DNA from: Terriglobia bacterium
GTDB lineage: Bacteria; Acidobacteriota; Terriglobia; JAIQFV01
Direction of reading: 5' to 3'
Assembly (NCBI GenBank): GCA_028716525.1
Contig: JAQUPQ010000006.1
Coordinates: forward strand, 78,552 to 142,551
DNA length: 64,000 nt
Shown here in pieces: positions 1-8,351 of the stretch (within the stretch, counting starts at the first letter, position 1; each line of letters opens with the position of its first letter). Both the position numbers and the translations under genes were made by a program. A model generated the notes under the pieces. It was given only the letters and a program-made list of their open reading frames with translations. It was not told where the DNA came from and ran no database searches.

Positions 1-1
1 C

Positions 2-952
2 TTGTTGGGGTTAGTGCTGACCGGTGATTTCGGATTTCACGCCTGGCTGGTTCAACACCCCTTTGAATATGTTCCGGAAACCACGCAACTGCCCGCATCA
101 GTTCATCGGGTTGCCATTCTCCAACTCAACATTCCGCAGGATACGGACTGGGGTCCGACCACTCTGGATGCCTGGGTTTCGAAACTCGATGAAATGATCC
201 AACACTCCCAGGCTGAATTGATCGTGATGCCTGAAAATCCCGCCCCGTTTTATCTACCGGATGATCCTCGTTTTACCCGGGAGTTGCGCTTTGCGACCCA
301 GCAGGCCGGCGCCACGGTCGTGGCCGGCGTCATCATGGGGCACAAGACTCAAAGCGGCAACGCCGGGGTTTTCAATTCCGCGGCGACCTTGGATCCTTCG
401 GGCCGTCTCACCTCCGAATATGACAAACGCCATCTGGTTCCATTCGGAGAGTATATTCCCTGGCGGAACGTAGTGTCCTGGGCCGGCAAGTTGACCCAGG
501 AAGTGAGCGACTTCAGCCCGGGAGAAAACTATACCCTCAGCCTCATCAATCAAAATCGGGCCGCCGTTATGATTTGTTACGAGGCTATTTTCCCGCATTT
601 GGTCCGGCAATTCACGCGGCGAGGCGCCGAGGTTCTCATCAATATTACCAACGACGGCTGGTACGGATTCTCGGCAGCTCCCTATCAGCATTTTGAGATG
701 GCCCGAGTCCGGGCCATCGAAAACCGGCGTTATCTTATCCGGGCCGCCAATACCGGCATTAGCGCCATTGTCGATCCTTATGGCCGGGTGCTTGATCAAA
801 CAGCGCTGGGACAACAATCTATTCTGCGGGGAGTCTATGAATACCGTACCGATATGACTATCTACGCCCGTTTTGGGGATGTGTTTGCCTGGATTTGCGT
901 GCTGCTCTCCATCGTGTTCCTCGCCTGGGGTTTCGCCAAAAGAATCCGTTGA
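2..952 (+). CDS. lnt: Apolipoprotein N-acyltransferase, 3' part
   Basis: This is the C-terminal part of Lnt, the inner-membrane enzyme that adds the third acyl chain to lipoproteins. The nitrilase-type domain is clear: the catalytic Glu is in VMPEN, the Lys in EYDKRHLVPFGEY and the nucleophile Cys in VMICYEAIFP. INITNDGWYG and the C-terminal membrane helix (VFAWICVLLSIVFLAWGF) are also typical. The N-terminal multi-helix membrane domain is missing because the gene runs off the left edge, so the apparent start at base 2 is not the real one. The gene stands alone here; the next gene is convergent. Its presence implies a Gram-negative lipoprotein maturation pathway. Confidence 0.93.
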   Translation: MLGLVLTGDFGFHAWLVQHPFEYVPETTQLPASVHRVAILQLNIPQDTDWGPTTLDAWVSKLDEMIQHSQAELIVMPENPAPFYLPDDPRFTRELRFATQQAGATVVAGVIMGHKTQSGNAGVFNSAATLDPSGRLTSEYDKRHLVPFGEYIPWRNVVSWAGKLTQEVSDFSPGENYTLSLINQNRAAVMICYEAIFPHLVRQFTRRGAEVLINITNDGWYGFSAAPYQHFEMARVRAIENRRYLIRAANTGISAIVDPYGRVLDQTALGQQSILRGVYEYRTDMTIYARFGDVFAWICVLLSIVFLAWGFAKRIR

Positions 953-1136
953 CGTTTGTCGAATTCGAACACAAAAAAATTCGGGAGCTGTTTCAGACCC
1001 GTGATCGGTCTTGTCTGATCACACCTGCGGGCTGAATCAACTCCCGTTCGAAGCACTTTCTCAAGTACAAACGCCGTGGAGAGGCGAGCTAACGCTCCCC
1101 ACTTTCACCACACGACGAGACCTGAACCATTAGACA

Positions 1137-1166
1137 CCGCCGGCGAAAAAAAAGGCGGCTTTCTTT
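1137..1166 (+). terminator. Possible weak terminator after lnt
   Basis: A short inverted repeat (CCGCC at 1137-1141, GGCGG at 1154-1158) with an A-rich loop is followed by a T-rich stretch. It lies in the 262-base gap between the convergent ends of lnt and the bactofilin-like gene. The stem is only five base pairs, so this is tentative. Confidence 0.25.
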
Positions 1167-1214
1167 AAAGGGATTTTCTGAAGGAGCATCGCTCCCCGGA
1201 TAAATCGTAGAGGT

Positions 1215-2216
1215 TCATGCCACCGTCACGACAGGTTTTTCCGTAGGGGAGGTGAACCAGGGTTTCCCCGTCCCAAACTTTGTGGCTAACGAAATGCCGA
1301 GCGCAAAAATGAAGACGATGTAGGGAACGAAAAGCTGCACCATCGGAATAAACGACAGAAGAGACCACAGGATTAATCCCAGCAGTGCATAAATGGCCAT
1401 GGGGACAGGGCGCTTCAAAATGTGCCGCACCAACCATCGTCCCAGGGTCAGATAAAACGCGACTGCGCCGAAGCCCCACATGGCGATCAATGAAACCAGA
1501 AGCAGGAAAATCAGCGGAATTCCGATGATAAATTTGATGAGAATGGAAAAGAGCGCCAGCAAGCCCACAAAGACAATCAAAGCCACAAATCCGATCAACA
1601 GGATGCGGGCAAAATCCCTTTCAAACCGATCCATGGCGAGCGTCGCCTGAACCGGGACAAACAGAATCACCAGCAGGGCGATAATGAACCAGCCCAGCAG
1701 CCGGGCCACACGCCACAGCATCACGCCGCGGTCCGTCGCCAGACTCCAAAACGGGCGTCTTCCTGTCTGGAAGGCTTGACGATATACCTCCGAAAAGTAG
1801 GTGGTAGCCAGCGTCCTTCCTAAGATTCGGGCATCCGGCGAAGCATAAAGTTTGCCTCCGAGAACGGTCACGTCGCCCCCGATGGAGGCTTTGGGTCCCA
1901 ACCACACATCCCCACCGAATGCTGCCACATCGCCATCCACGGTCCCATCCACGCACACCGAACCCCCCATCGCCGCCGCAGATTGTTTGGCATGGCCTTC
2001 AATAAATATCGAGTGACTGATCGTCACCAGGTCGCTCGCAGCCGTCTCGTTGGCAGCGATCTGTTGATCGCCGGATTGATATACAGGTTTAGACACGGAA
2101 GCCTTTTGAGAGTCGGCCTCCCGATTCTGGGCGGGAGTGGCAGAAATCCAGGCCCCCAGGCATGCCGCCATAGCCAGGCAATGAATCGCTCGGTGAAATG
2201 TGATTTTCGAAAGCAA
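1215..2216 (-). CDS. Bactofilin-like polymer-forming membrane protein
   Basis: About 333 residues. A signal/anchor segment (CLAMAACLGAWISATPAQ) is followed by a short beta-helix region of alternating Gly/Asp/Val rungs (VDGTVDGDVAAFGGDVWLG, then VTVLGGKLY), the pattern of bactofilin/polymer-forming domains. Several hydrophobic helices fill the C-terminal half. I chose a TTG start at 2216, eight bases after the anti-sigma stop, because it gives a sensible signal peptide; the frame stays open upstream to 2318 and an ATG lies at 2171. It is the third gene of an ECF sigma/anti-sigma operon, so it is probably part of an envelope stress or morphology response. The exact function is unknown. Confidence 0.7.
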   Translation of the reverse strand: MLSKITFHRAIHCLAMAACLGAWISATPAQNREADSQKASVSKPVYQSGDQQIAANETAASDLVTISHSIFIEGHAKQSAAAMGGSVCVDGTVDGDVAAFGGDVWLGPKASIGGDVTVLGGKLYASPDARILGRTLATTYFSEVYRQAFQTGRRPFWSLATDRGVMLWRVARLLGWFIIALLVILFVPVQATLAMDRFERDFARILLIGFVALIVFVGLLALFSILIKFIIGIPLIFLLLVSLIAMWGFGAVAFYLTLGRWLVRHILKRPVPMAIYALLGLILWSLLSFIPMVQLFVPYIVFIFALGISLATKFGTGKPWFTSPTEKPVVTVA

Positions 2217-2223
2217 GTCGAAC

Positions 2224-2805
2224 TCAGGAAATGTGACGATTGGGATGTCTTGGCATCCGTTCTTGCGATTGCTGGACCAGACTCCGCTCGTAGCGTGTGA
2301 GCAGCTTGACCAGCACAAAACCGGCGATCAACGTGGCCGACAGCAAAATCGGAAGCACCCGGGCTCCGCTGGAAACCAGCAAACGGCTTCCCGAAGCCGT
2401 AACGACATCCATTGTACTCAACAACGCCAACATGGATCTCAAGGGAAGCTGCAACCAGCCGAACACGGAATCGAAAAAGGAACGTTGAATTCCGCCTCCG
2501 AATAAAATCAGAATCAAGAGGGCCAGACCATAACCTGCGGACATCAAGGAATACTTGCGCTCCTCTGCCGGAACAATCTGCGAATACAACTCCTGGCGCA
2601 CGCGGTACATGATGTGGGGCACAAAATGCCTGGGCGGCTCGATCGCCGGGATGGACTCCAGGGAATTCACCAGGCCCACCTCGCGTGTGTGCCGCGACAT
2701 ACAGGCGGAGCAATATTGCAAGTGGATGTCGATCTGCCGCAGTTGACCTTCCGGAAGGTCGCGTTCGTAATAACCTGAAAAATTAATCTCGTTGCATTGA
2801 AGCAT
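2224..2805 (-). CDS. Zinc-finger anti-sigma factor (membrane)
   Basis: A 193-residue protein with an N-terminal zf-HC2-type anti-sigma domain. The zinc-binding pattern is seen as HLQYCSAC with an earlier Cys near the start (MLQCNE). A membrane segment follows (YGLALLILILFGGG) and a second near the C-terminus (ILLSATLIAGFVLVKLL). It lies 48 bases downstream of the ECF sigma factor gene, the usual arrangement for a cognate inhibitor that holds the sigma factor at the membrane until a signal is received. The bactofilin-like gene follows immediately. The signal is unknown. Confidence 0.85.
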   Translation of the reverse strand: MLQCNEINFSGYYERDLPEGQLRQIDIHLQYCSACMSRHTREVGLVNSLESIPAIEPPRHFVPHIMYRVRQELYSQIVPAEERKYSLMSAGYGLALLILILFGGGIQRSFFDSVFGWLQLPLRSMLALLSTMDVVTASGSRLLVSSGARVLPILLSATLIAGFVLVKLLTRYERSLVQQSQERMPRHPNRHIS

Positions 2806-2853
2806 GGCCGTTGAATATCGCTATCTCATTCCCGACGCGTGCCCTCATTGTGC

Positions 2854-3450
2854 CTACACGTGGGAGTAAATTTTAATCCCTTCCCCTTCCAACTTCTCAA
2901 CCATTCGCCGCAGCATCTCGCGGGCTCGAAACGTTCTGTTCTTGACCGTGCCCAGAGGAAGATTCTTCACTTCAGCAATTTCCTCGTAACTCAACTCGTT
3001 GATGTGCCGCAAAACGATCATTTCACGATATCCGTACGGCATCCGTTCGATCAAGCGGGCCAAGGCGGTTCGTGTTTCGCTTTGCTCCAGCAGCTCATCG
3101 GCAAGAAAATCGTCCGCGGCCACTTCCATCCGGATCTCGTCCTCTTCTGTTTCAATCGGCTTATCCAGGGACGTCACCGGCAGCGCCCCTTTGCGGAGAT
3201 GGTCAATCACAGTGTTCGAGGCAATCTTGAAAAGCCAGGAACTGAACTTGAACGTCTCGTTGTAGGTGCGCAAGGCCACGAAGGCCTTCACAAAAACATC
3301 TTGAGAAAGATCCAGCGCCAAATCGTAATTCCCGACCATGCGGGCAATGTAATTCACGATCGGTTTTTGAAATCGTTTGACGAGCTCCTCAAATGCCCTT
3401 TCGTCTCCTTTAAGGGCCCGCCTGACGAGTTGTTGATCGGAGCTCGCCAT
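2854..3450 (-). CDS. ECF RNA polymerase sigma factor (RpoE-like)
   Basis: A 198-residue ECF sigma factor. Region 2 is seen in LSQDVFVKAFVALRTY and FSSWLFKIASNTVIDHLRK (core binding and -10 recognition). Region 4 is seen in YREMIVLRHINELSYEEIAE and GTVKNRTFRAREMLRR (-35 recognition helix). Length and layout are normal for the RpoE-like group. It heads an operon with its anti-sigma factor and a bactofilin-like membrane protein, so autoregulation and an envelope-related regulon are likely but inferred. Confidence 0.93.
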   Translation of the reverse strand: MASSDQQLVRRALKGDERAFEELVKRFQKPIVNYIARMVGNYDLALDLSQDVFVKAFVALRTYNETFKFSSWLFKIASNTVIDHLRKGALPVTSLDKPIETEEDEIRMEVAADDFLADELLEQSETRTALARLIERMPYGYREMIVLRHINELSYEEIAEVKNLPLGTVKNRTFRAREMLRRMVEKLEGEGIKIYSHV

Positions 3451-3510
3451 AGTCGGTTGACGATTACAATACGTCCTTCCGTTGCAAAAGGTTGCAGTGC
3501 CTCAAAAATA

Positions 3511-4875
3511 TTAATGGTCCGCCCCGCCAGGCCTCATGGCGCCGGCTTCAAATACAACCTTTCCGGCAACCAGGGTGGTCCTGACCCGGCCTCGAAACTT
3601 CCAGCCATCGAAGGGCGTATTGCGACTTTTTGAAAATGAATCCGATGCCCGAAAGACCCACTCCTGGTTGGGGTCCAAGATTGTCAAATCGCCCCAGGCT
3701 CCCACATCGACCCGGCCGAGGTCAGGCCGTCCCAAGATCCGGGCTGGACTGGAGCTTAACAGCTCCAAAAGGCGAAACCAATCCAGGTGCCCCGGCTGCA
3801 ATAACTGTTGCAATGCCAAAGCCAGGGCGGCTTCCAAGCCCGTTATCCCGAAAGGTGCGGCCGCGAAGCCCTGGGCTTTCTCAGAGGCCAAATGCGGTGC
3901 GTGATCCGTTGCAATGGCGTCGATGGTGCCGTCCGCAAGGCCCTCAACAACCGCTTCCACATCGGAGGCAGCTCGCAACGGCGGCTTCATCTTGGCATCA
4001 GCGCCATACTTCTTCACGGCCTCATCCGTCAACGAAAAATGATGGGGGGTGGCTTCACAGGTCACTGCCACGCCCTGTTGTTTGGCGTGGCGGACCAGGC
4101 TCACAGCCCCGGCCGTCGAAATGTGTGCGATATGAACGTGTGCGCCGGTTTGCTCGGCCGCACGAATATCACGCTCAACCATTGAATCTTCACTGCTGCG
4201 CGGCAATCCGCGAATCCCCAGTTCGCGGGCCACACTGCCATCATGGATGACGCCGTCTTCGGCGGCATTCCAGGCTTCGCAATGGTCGCTGACAAAACTC
4301 CCGACTCGCTTAGCGACTTCCAAGGCATTTTTCATCAATGTTTCGGTCCGAACCGCCTTCCCATCATCAGAAAAACAAACCGCACCCGCTGCTTTCAAGG
4401 CTTCAAAATCCGTGAGCTGTTCTCCCCGGCTCCCGATGGAGACGGCAGCCACAGGAAACACGCGCACGCTTCCGGTGGCTTGCGCTCTTTCCAGAATCAT
4501 CTTCATAACGGAAATGTTGTCATTGACAGGTCGCGTGTTGGGCATACAACAAACGGCCGAAAATCCTCCTGCGGCGGCAGCCGCTGTTCCTGTGGCAATG
4601 GTTTCCGCTTCTTCGCCGCCGGGTTCTCGAAGGTGGGTATGAAGATCGACGAACCCGGGGCTCACGATACACCCTCGGGCATCGATCTCCTCAAACTGAT
4701 TTCTGGGTTTCCCTGTGGCCATGGACGCCGATTTGTTTCGTCCCCCGGAATTTGTCGGAGAGCTTTGAAGTTCGATGTCCACGATGCGACCTTCTTCGAT
4801 CCACACATCGCCCGTCGCGTCGCGGCGTGTCCGAGGGCAGATGATACGTCCATTGGTGATGATCAAGCCGGCCAT
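3511..4875 (-). CDS. pyrC: Dihydroorotase
   Basis: A 454-residue amidohydrolase that cyclises N-carbamoyl-aspartate to dihydroorotate in pyrimidine synthesis. The zinc-binding motif is in VDLHTHLREPG; further ligands are seen in SDHCEAWN, VHIAHIS and ATDHAPH. MPNTRPVND is the typical substrate loop. A roughly 25-residue Ser/Asn/Gly-rich insertion occurs near residues 35-60, between the first beta strands. It lies 12 bases downstream of pyrR and is surely co-transcribed. The aspartate carbamoyltransferase gene (pyrB) that often sits between them is absent. Confidence 0.95.
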   Translation of the reverse strand: MAGLIITNGRIICPRTRRDATGDVWIEEGRIVDIELQSSPTNSGGRNKSASMATGKPRNQFEEIDARGCIVSPGFVDLHTHLREPGGEEAETIATGTAAAAAGGFSAVCCMPNTRPVNDNISVMKMILERAQATGSVRVFPVAAVSIGSRGEQLTDFEALKAAGAVCFSDDGKAVRTETLMKNALEVAKRVGSFVSDHCEAWNAAEDGVIHDGSVARELGIRGLPRSSEDSMVERDIRAAEQTGAHVHIAHISTAGAVSLVRHAKQQGVAVTCEATPHHFSLTDEAVKKYGADAKMKPPLRAASDVEAVVEGLADGTIDAIATDHAPHLASEKAQGFAAAPFGITGLEAALALALQQLLQPGHLDWFRLLELLSSSPARILGRPDLGRVDVGAWGDLTILDPNQEWVFRASDSFSKSRNTPFDGWKFRGRVRTTLVAGKVVFEAGAMRPGGADH

Positions 4876-4887
4876 GAAAGCACTCCG

Positions 4888-5439
4888 TTAATCGTCGACC
4901 CGCTCCACCAGCAGGACCTTTTCCATTCCATCCACTTCTCTCAATTTAACCTCGATAATTTCGCGGTCGGTAGTGGGAACGTGTTTTCCGATGAACTGCG
5001 CTTCAATGGGAAGTTCACGATGTCCGCGGTCGATGAGCACGCCCAAATGGACGCGCCGGGGCCGGCCTTTCTCAAACAAGGCATCCAAGGCGGAACGGAC
5101 GGTGCGTCCGGTGTACAGCACGTCATCGACTATCACCAGATTCCTATCCACAATCGAAAAAGGAATTTCGGTGTTTTGCACCACCGGCCGCTCCGCCACC
5201 GTGGATAAATCATCGCGATACAAATTGATATCCAATTTTCCGATTTCAACCCCCCGCGGTTCGACCTTGGAAATATTCATAGCCAAACGCTGGGCCAGAT
5301 AAAATCCGCGTCGCACCACTCCAATCAATGCCAGGTTCTCGACGCCGTTGTTGCGCTCGACAATTTCGTACGCCATCCGGATCAATGTGCGGTCCATTTC
5401 CGACGCATTCATCAGCTCAGTTTTTTCGACAATCTTCAT
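4888..5439 (-). CDS. pyrR: Bifunctional pyrimidine operon regulator / uracil phosphoribosyltransferase
   Basis: A 183-residue PyrR. The PRPP-binding signature is VIVDDVLYTGRTVRSALDAL, and the N-terminal hood (RMAYEIVERN, LIGVVRRGFYLAQRLA) matches the family. It senses UMP/UTP and in many bacteria binds pyr mRNA leaders. A good Shine-Dalgarno (TTGAGGTGATTC before ATG) fixes the start. I could not find a convincing PyrR-binding loop in the upstream 430 bases, so leader attenuation is not shown here. pyrC follows directly. Confidence 0.94.
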   Translation of the reverse strand: MKIVEKTELMNASEMDRTLIRMAYEIVERNNGVENLALIGVVRRGFYLAQRLAMNISKVEPRGVEIGKLDINLYRDDLSTVAERPVVQNTEIPFSIVDRNLVIVDDVLYTGRTVRSALDALFEKGRPRRVHLGVLIDRGHRELPIEAQFIGKHVPTTDREIIEVKLREVDGMEKVLLVERVDD

Positions 5440-5871
5440 GAATCACCTCAATGGGAGTATGGCGTTTCGCGCCCTGGAAGGGCCTGAACCGAAGACCGTT
5501 CCGCCCCGATTCGCTTCAACCCGATTTAGCGTCAACACCGAAATCCATTCGACGAATGAAGAGCGGATATCATTCGGCCGGGCAAGGTTGGAACCGGCCT
5601 AGTCTAGCATACCCATCCATCAAATCCGATGGCAGGACACGATGCCGGCCGTAACGCGTCATTCACGGCGTTAATGAAATCCCCGGGGCTCTTTTAACCG
5701 CAAAAAACGCGAAGTGAACGCAAAGCTCGCCGAGAGGAGACTCTCATTCCTTGACGCTTTCTTCGCCATCTTTCCGTTCTTGCGGTTGAATCCCGGACCG
5801 GCTACGACCCCGTCCGTATGTTCCTTGCAATTTCTTGCGCGATTTCTTGAATTTGCTAAGATGCCTTCGAC
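5440..5871. other. Divergent intergenic region pyrR / pyrD
   Basis: This 432-base non-coding stretch separates divergent pyrR and pyrD, so it must carry both promoters. Near pyrR there is a small hairpin (GCCCTTCCAGGGC on the minus strand) but no clear PyrR-binding loop. Nearer pyrD there is a degenerate intergenic repeat with arms AACCGCAA (5696-5703) and TTGCGGTT (5780-5787). I do not see confident -35/-10 pairs. Confidence 0.5.
5696..5787. repeat. Degenerate interspersed repeat with inverted ends
   Basis: Inverted 8-base ends (AACCGCAA and TTGCGGTT) enclose a run of ACGCGAAG/ACGCAAAG-like words. The same style of sequence (CGCAGAG/ACGCGAAAG) recurs at about 9669-9708, 54144-54286 and 59662-59708, always between genes. 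It looks like a family of non-autonomous intergenic repeats. Confidence 0.4.
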
Positions 5872-6816
5872 ATGGCCAATCTCCAAACAGAAATCGCCGG
5901 GACCGTCTTTAAGAATCCCGTCTTTACGGCCAGCGGGACCTTCGGCTACGGGGTGGAATTTGCTTCCCTGTTCGACCTCAATCGCTTGGGCGGAATTGTG
6001 GTCAAGGGGCTGTCCGCAAAACCCATCGCCGGAAACCCGGCGCCCCGTTTGGTTCCAGCCCGATCCGGCATGCTGAATTCCGTGGGTTTGCAGAACATCG
6101 GCGCGCCACGATTCATTCAGGAAAAACTGCCGTACCTGCGAACCCTCCACACCCCTATCATCGCCAACGTTTTCGGATACACGCTCCATGAATACCTCGA
6201 GTGTCTTCGTATCTTGAACGACTCCGAAGGAATTGCGGCTTACGAGTTGAACATCTCATGCCCCAACACCTCCCGAGGAGGCATGGAATTTTCGAGCGAT
6301 CCGCAATTGACGCACGAGGTTGTCGCCGCGGCGAAAGGCATCAGCCGCCGGCCCCTGTGGGTGAAGCTTTCGCCCAATTGTGCGGATGTGACCGTCATTG
6401 CCCGGGCGGCAGCTGAAGCTGGGGCCGACGCTCTCACACTGATCAACACAGTTCTCGGGCTATCGCTGGACGTCGACACCACGCGGCCGCGGCTTCCCCG
6501 CGGACTCGCGGGTCTTTCGGGCCCTGCCATCAAGCCCATCGCTTTGCGTTGGGTATACCAAACCGCCGGAACCGTGCAGATTCCCATCGTGGGCGTCGGA
6601 GGCATCGCTTCGACCGAAGATGCCATCGAATTTCTTTTGGCGGGCGCCCGTGCCATCCAGGTCGGAACCGCCAATTTCTATGATCCAATGGCCGCCTTGA
6701 AAATTGTTCGAGGACTTGAGACGTATTGCCTGCGCCACCACATTACTTCGGTTCAGGAGCTGGTGGGAAAGGCAGCACCGCCCTCAACCGTCCCGGCCTT
6801 TCAGGAGGAGTCATGA
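5872..6816 (+). CDS. pyrD: Dihydroorotate dehydrogenase, class 1B type catalytic subunit
   Basis: A 314-residue class 1 enzyme that oxidises dihydroorotate to orotate using FMN. The N-terminus KNPVFTASGTFGYG and ELNISCPNTSRGG, with the catalytic Cys, identify the 1B subgroup, which normally works with the PyrK iron-sulfur/FAD subunit; no pyrK is visible here. FMN phosphate binding is in GVGGIASTEDAIEFL and AIQVGTANFYDP. The stop overlaps the next start as ATGA, so it is translationally coupled to a secreted protein of unknown role. Confidence 0.94.
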   Translation: MANLQTEIAGTVFKNPVFTASGTFGYGVEFASLFDLNRLGGIVVKGLSAKPIAGNPAPRLVPARSGMLNSVGLQNIGAPRFIQEKLPYLRTLHTPIIANVFGYTLHEYLECLRILNDSEGIAAYELNISCPNTSRGGMEFSSDPQLTHEVVAAAKGISRRPLWVKLSPNCADVTVIARAAAEAGADALTLINTVLGLSLDVDTTRPRLPRGLAGLSGPAIKPIALRWVYQTAGTVQIPIVGVGGIASTEDAIEFLLAGARAIQVGTANFYDPMAALKIVRGLETYCLRHHITSVQELVGKAAPPSTVPAFQEES

Positions 6817-7487
6817 AACAATTCCGGTTGCTCTTTCTGTGCGTCATCCTCATCCTTTTCAATACCGCTGTGTTCACCCAAGCTCCTCCGGCGCCGACAG
6901 CGGCCACTCTAAAACCCGGCGCCATGGTTAAATGTCAGCTGGATGGCGACCTCAGCTCCACCTCGATCTCCAAAGGCGACATGGTGGATTTCAAAATTCT
7001 CTTTGCCACCGACGATGGAAAGCGAGTCGTTCTACCCCACGGATCCAAACTCCAGGCCACGGTCACGCAGGCAAAATCCGCTCTGAAGGAACGGATCGGA
7101 ACCATCACCTTGAAACTCACGCAACTGATTCTTCCGGACGGGCACACAGAGCCGGTTCAAGGCAGCATTCAATTCATGGCCCTCAAAGAAGTCACGGTCG
7201 AACCCAACGACGCCGAGGTCACTCTGGAGGGCAAACTGGATGAATCCAGCACCATGTCGATTCAATCGAGCACTTCCATGTCTCCTCCGCCATCCAACGC
7301 GGACGACATGGCGAATGGAGACATTAAGAATCCCGAGCGGTCCAAGAAACAAGCTTCCGGGAGCCTTGACCTAACCCGGAAGAAAGGACACGATGTGGAG
7401 ATTCCGTCCGGGACAACCGCTAATATCAAGATCCTGGAACCGTCACCGGCAGCATCTTCGAAGCCTGCGCCGAATGCTCATCCATGA
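6813..7487 (+). CDS. Secreted protein of unknown function
   Basis: About 224 residues with a clear signal peptide (LLFLCVILILFNTAVFTQ). The start at 6813 is fixed by an AGGAGG Shine-Dalgarno inside the end of pyrD and by the ATGA overlap. The mature part begins with a beta-rich segment (LKPGAMVKCQLDGDLSSTSI, RVVLPHGSKLQATVTQAK), reminiscent of TrbI/VirB10-like or FlgA-like beta domains, and ends in a Ser/Pro/Lys-rich tail. I do not recognise the family. Its coupling to pyrD has no obvious functional logic. Confidence 0.75.
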   Translation: MKQFRLLFLCVILILFNTAVFTQAPPAPTAATLKPGAMVKCQLDGDLSSTSISKGDMVDFKILFATDDGKRVVLPHGSKLQATVTQAKSALKERIGTITLKLTQLILPDGHTEPVQGSIQFMALKEVTVEPNDAEVTLEGKLDESSTMSIQSSTSMSPPPSNADDMANGDIKNPERSKKQASGSLDLTRKKGHDVEIPSGTTANIKILEPSPAASSKPAPNAHP

Positions 7488-7601
7488 TTCTTTTGGGGCT
7501 GAAAAACGATCGTGGGTATAATGTCGCGGATTTCGCATCGCACGGCTCGTGAACGATGCACCGTGGTTTTCAATTGAACGCGTACTTCGATCCGACCACC
7601 C

Positions 7602-8288
7602 ATGAAACTTTCGATCATTATTCCGGTTTACAACGAGCAGGAGACAATCCTTCAAGTCCTCAAGAAGATCGAGGAAACACCCTACGAAAAAGAAATCATT
7701 ATTGTGGATGACGGGTCGACCGACGGTTCGTGTGAATTGCTTTCAAAGATCTCCAAAGAAAAGGGATATACCTTCATCACTCATCCCCGCAACCGCGGGA
7801 AGGGCGCGGCGTTGCGGTCAGGAATCACCTTGGCCAAAAACGACATTGTGATCATCCAGGATTCCGATCTGGAATATGATCCCGCCAACTATCCCAAGCT
7901 TCTACAGCCCCTCTTTGATAATCAGGCCGACGTTGTTTACGGTTCGAGATTCATCGGCTCGCCGCACCGCGTCCTTTTGTTTTGGCATTACCTGGCCAAT
8001 TCCGCTCTCACACTGTTTTCAAACATTTTTACCAATCTCAATCTCACAGACATGGAGACGGGATATAAAGCGTTCCGCCGCGAGATCATCCAGCCGCTCC
8101 GTTTAAGGTCCAATCGTTTTGGTTTTGAGCCCGAAGTCACTCAGAAAATTTCCAGGATCAAAGGGTGCCGGATTTATGAAGTGGGAATTTCCTACTTCGG
8201 TCGCGATTACACGGAAGGCAAGAAGATCACTTGGAAGGATGGAATTGCGGCGATCTACTTTATCATTCGATATTGGATCACGGATTAG
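7602..8288 (+). CDS. GT2-family glycosyltransferase (DPM/Ppm-like)
   Basis: A 228-residue family 2 glycosyltransferase without membrane helices. It opens with KLSIIIPVYNEQETI and has the nucleotide-binding EIIIVDDGSTDGS and the metal-binding IQDSDLEYDP (the DxD equivalent). FGFEPEVTQKISR and GKKITWKDGI are typical of the dolichyl/polyprenyl-phosphate sugar synthase-like branch. It probably transfers a sugar to a polyprenyl phosphate or similar acceptor. It is monocistronic and convergent with the Hfq-like gene. Confidence 0.88.
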   Translation: MKLSIIIPVYNEQETILQVLKKIEETPYEKEIIIVDDGSTDGSCELLSKISKEKGYTFITHPRNRGKGAALRSGITLAKNDIVIIQDSDLEYDPANYPKLLQPLFDNQADVVYGSRFIGSPHRVLLFWHYLANSALTLFSNIFTNLNLTDMETGYKAFRREIIQPLRLRSNRFGFEPEVTQKISRIKGCRIYEVGISYFGRDYTEGKKITWKDGIAAIYFIIRYWITD

Positions 8289-8351
8289 CTTTTGACCGAC
8301 ACTCCACGGTGAACCCCCAAATTTCCGGGAAGATTCCGCTATCCACAGCTA

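Noticed and set aside
2839..3633. A 264-codon plus-strand frame opposite the ECF sigma factor
   Set aside because: Antisense to an unmistakable sigma factor; composition is that of a shadow frame.
4243..5208. A 321-codon plus-strand frame across pyrC and pyrR
   Set aside because: It spans two well-supported genes on the other strand and has no recognisable feature.
5440..5600. Possible PyrR-binding mRNA attenuator upstream of pyrR
   Set aside because: A small hairpin is present, but the conserved PyrR-binding loop is not recognisable.
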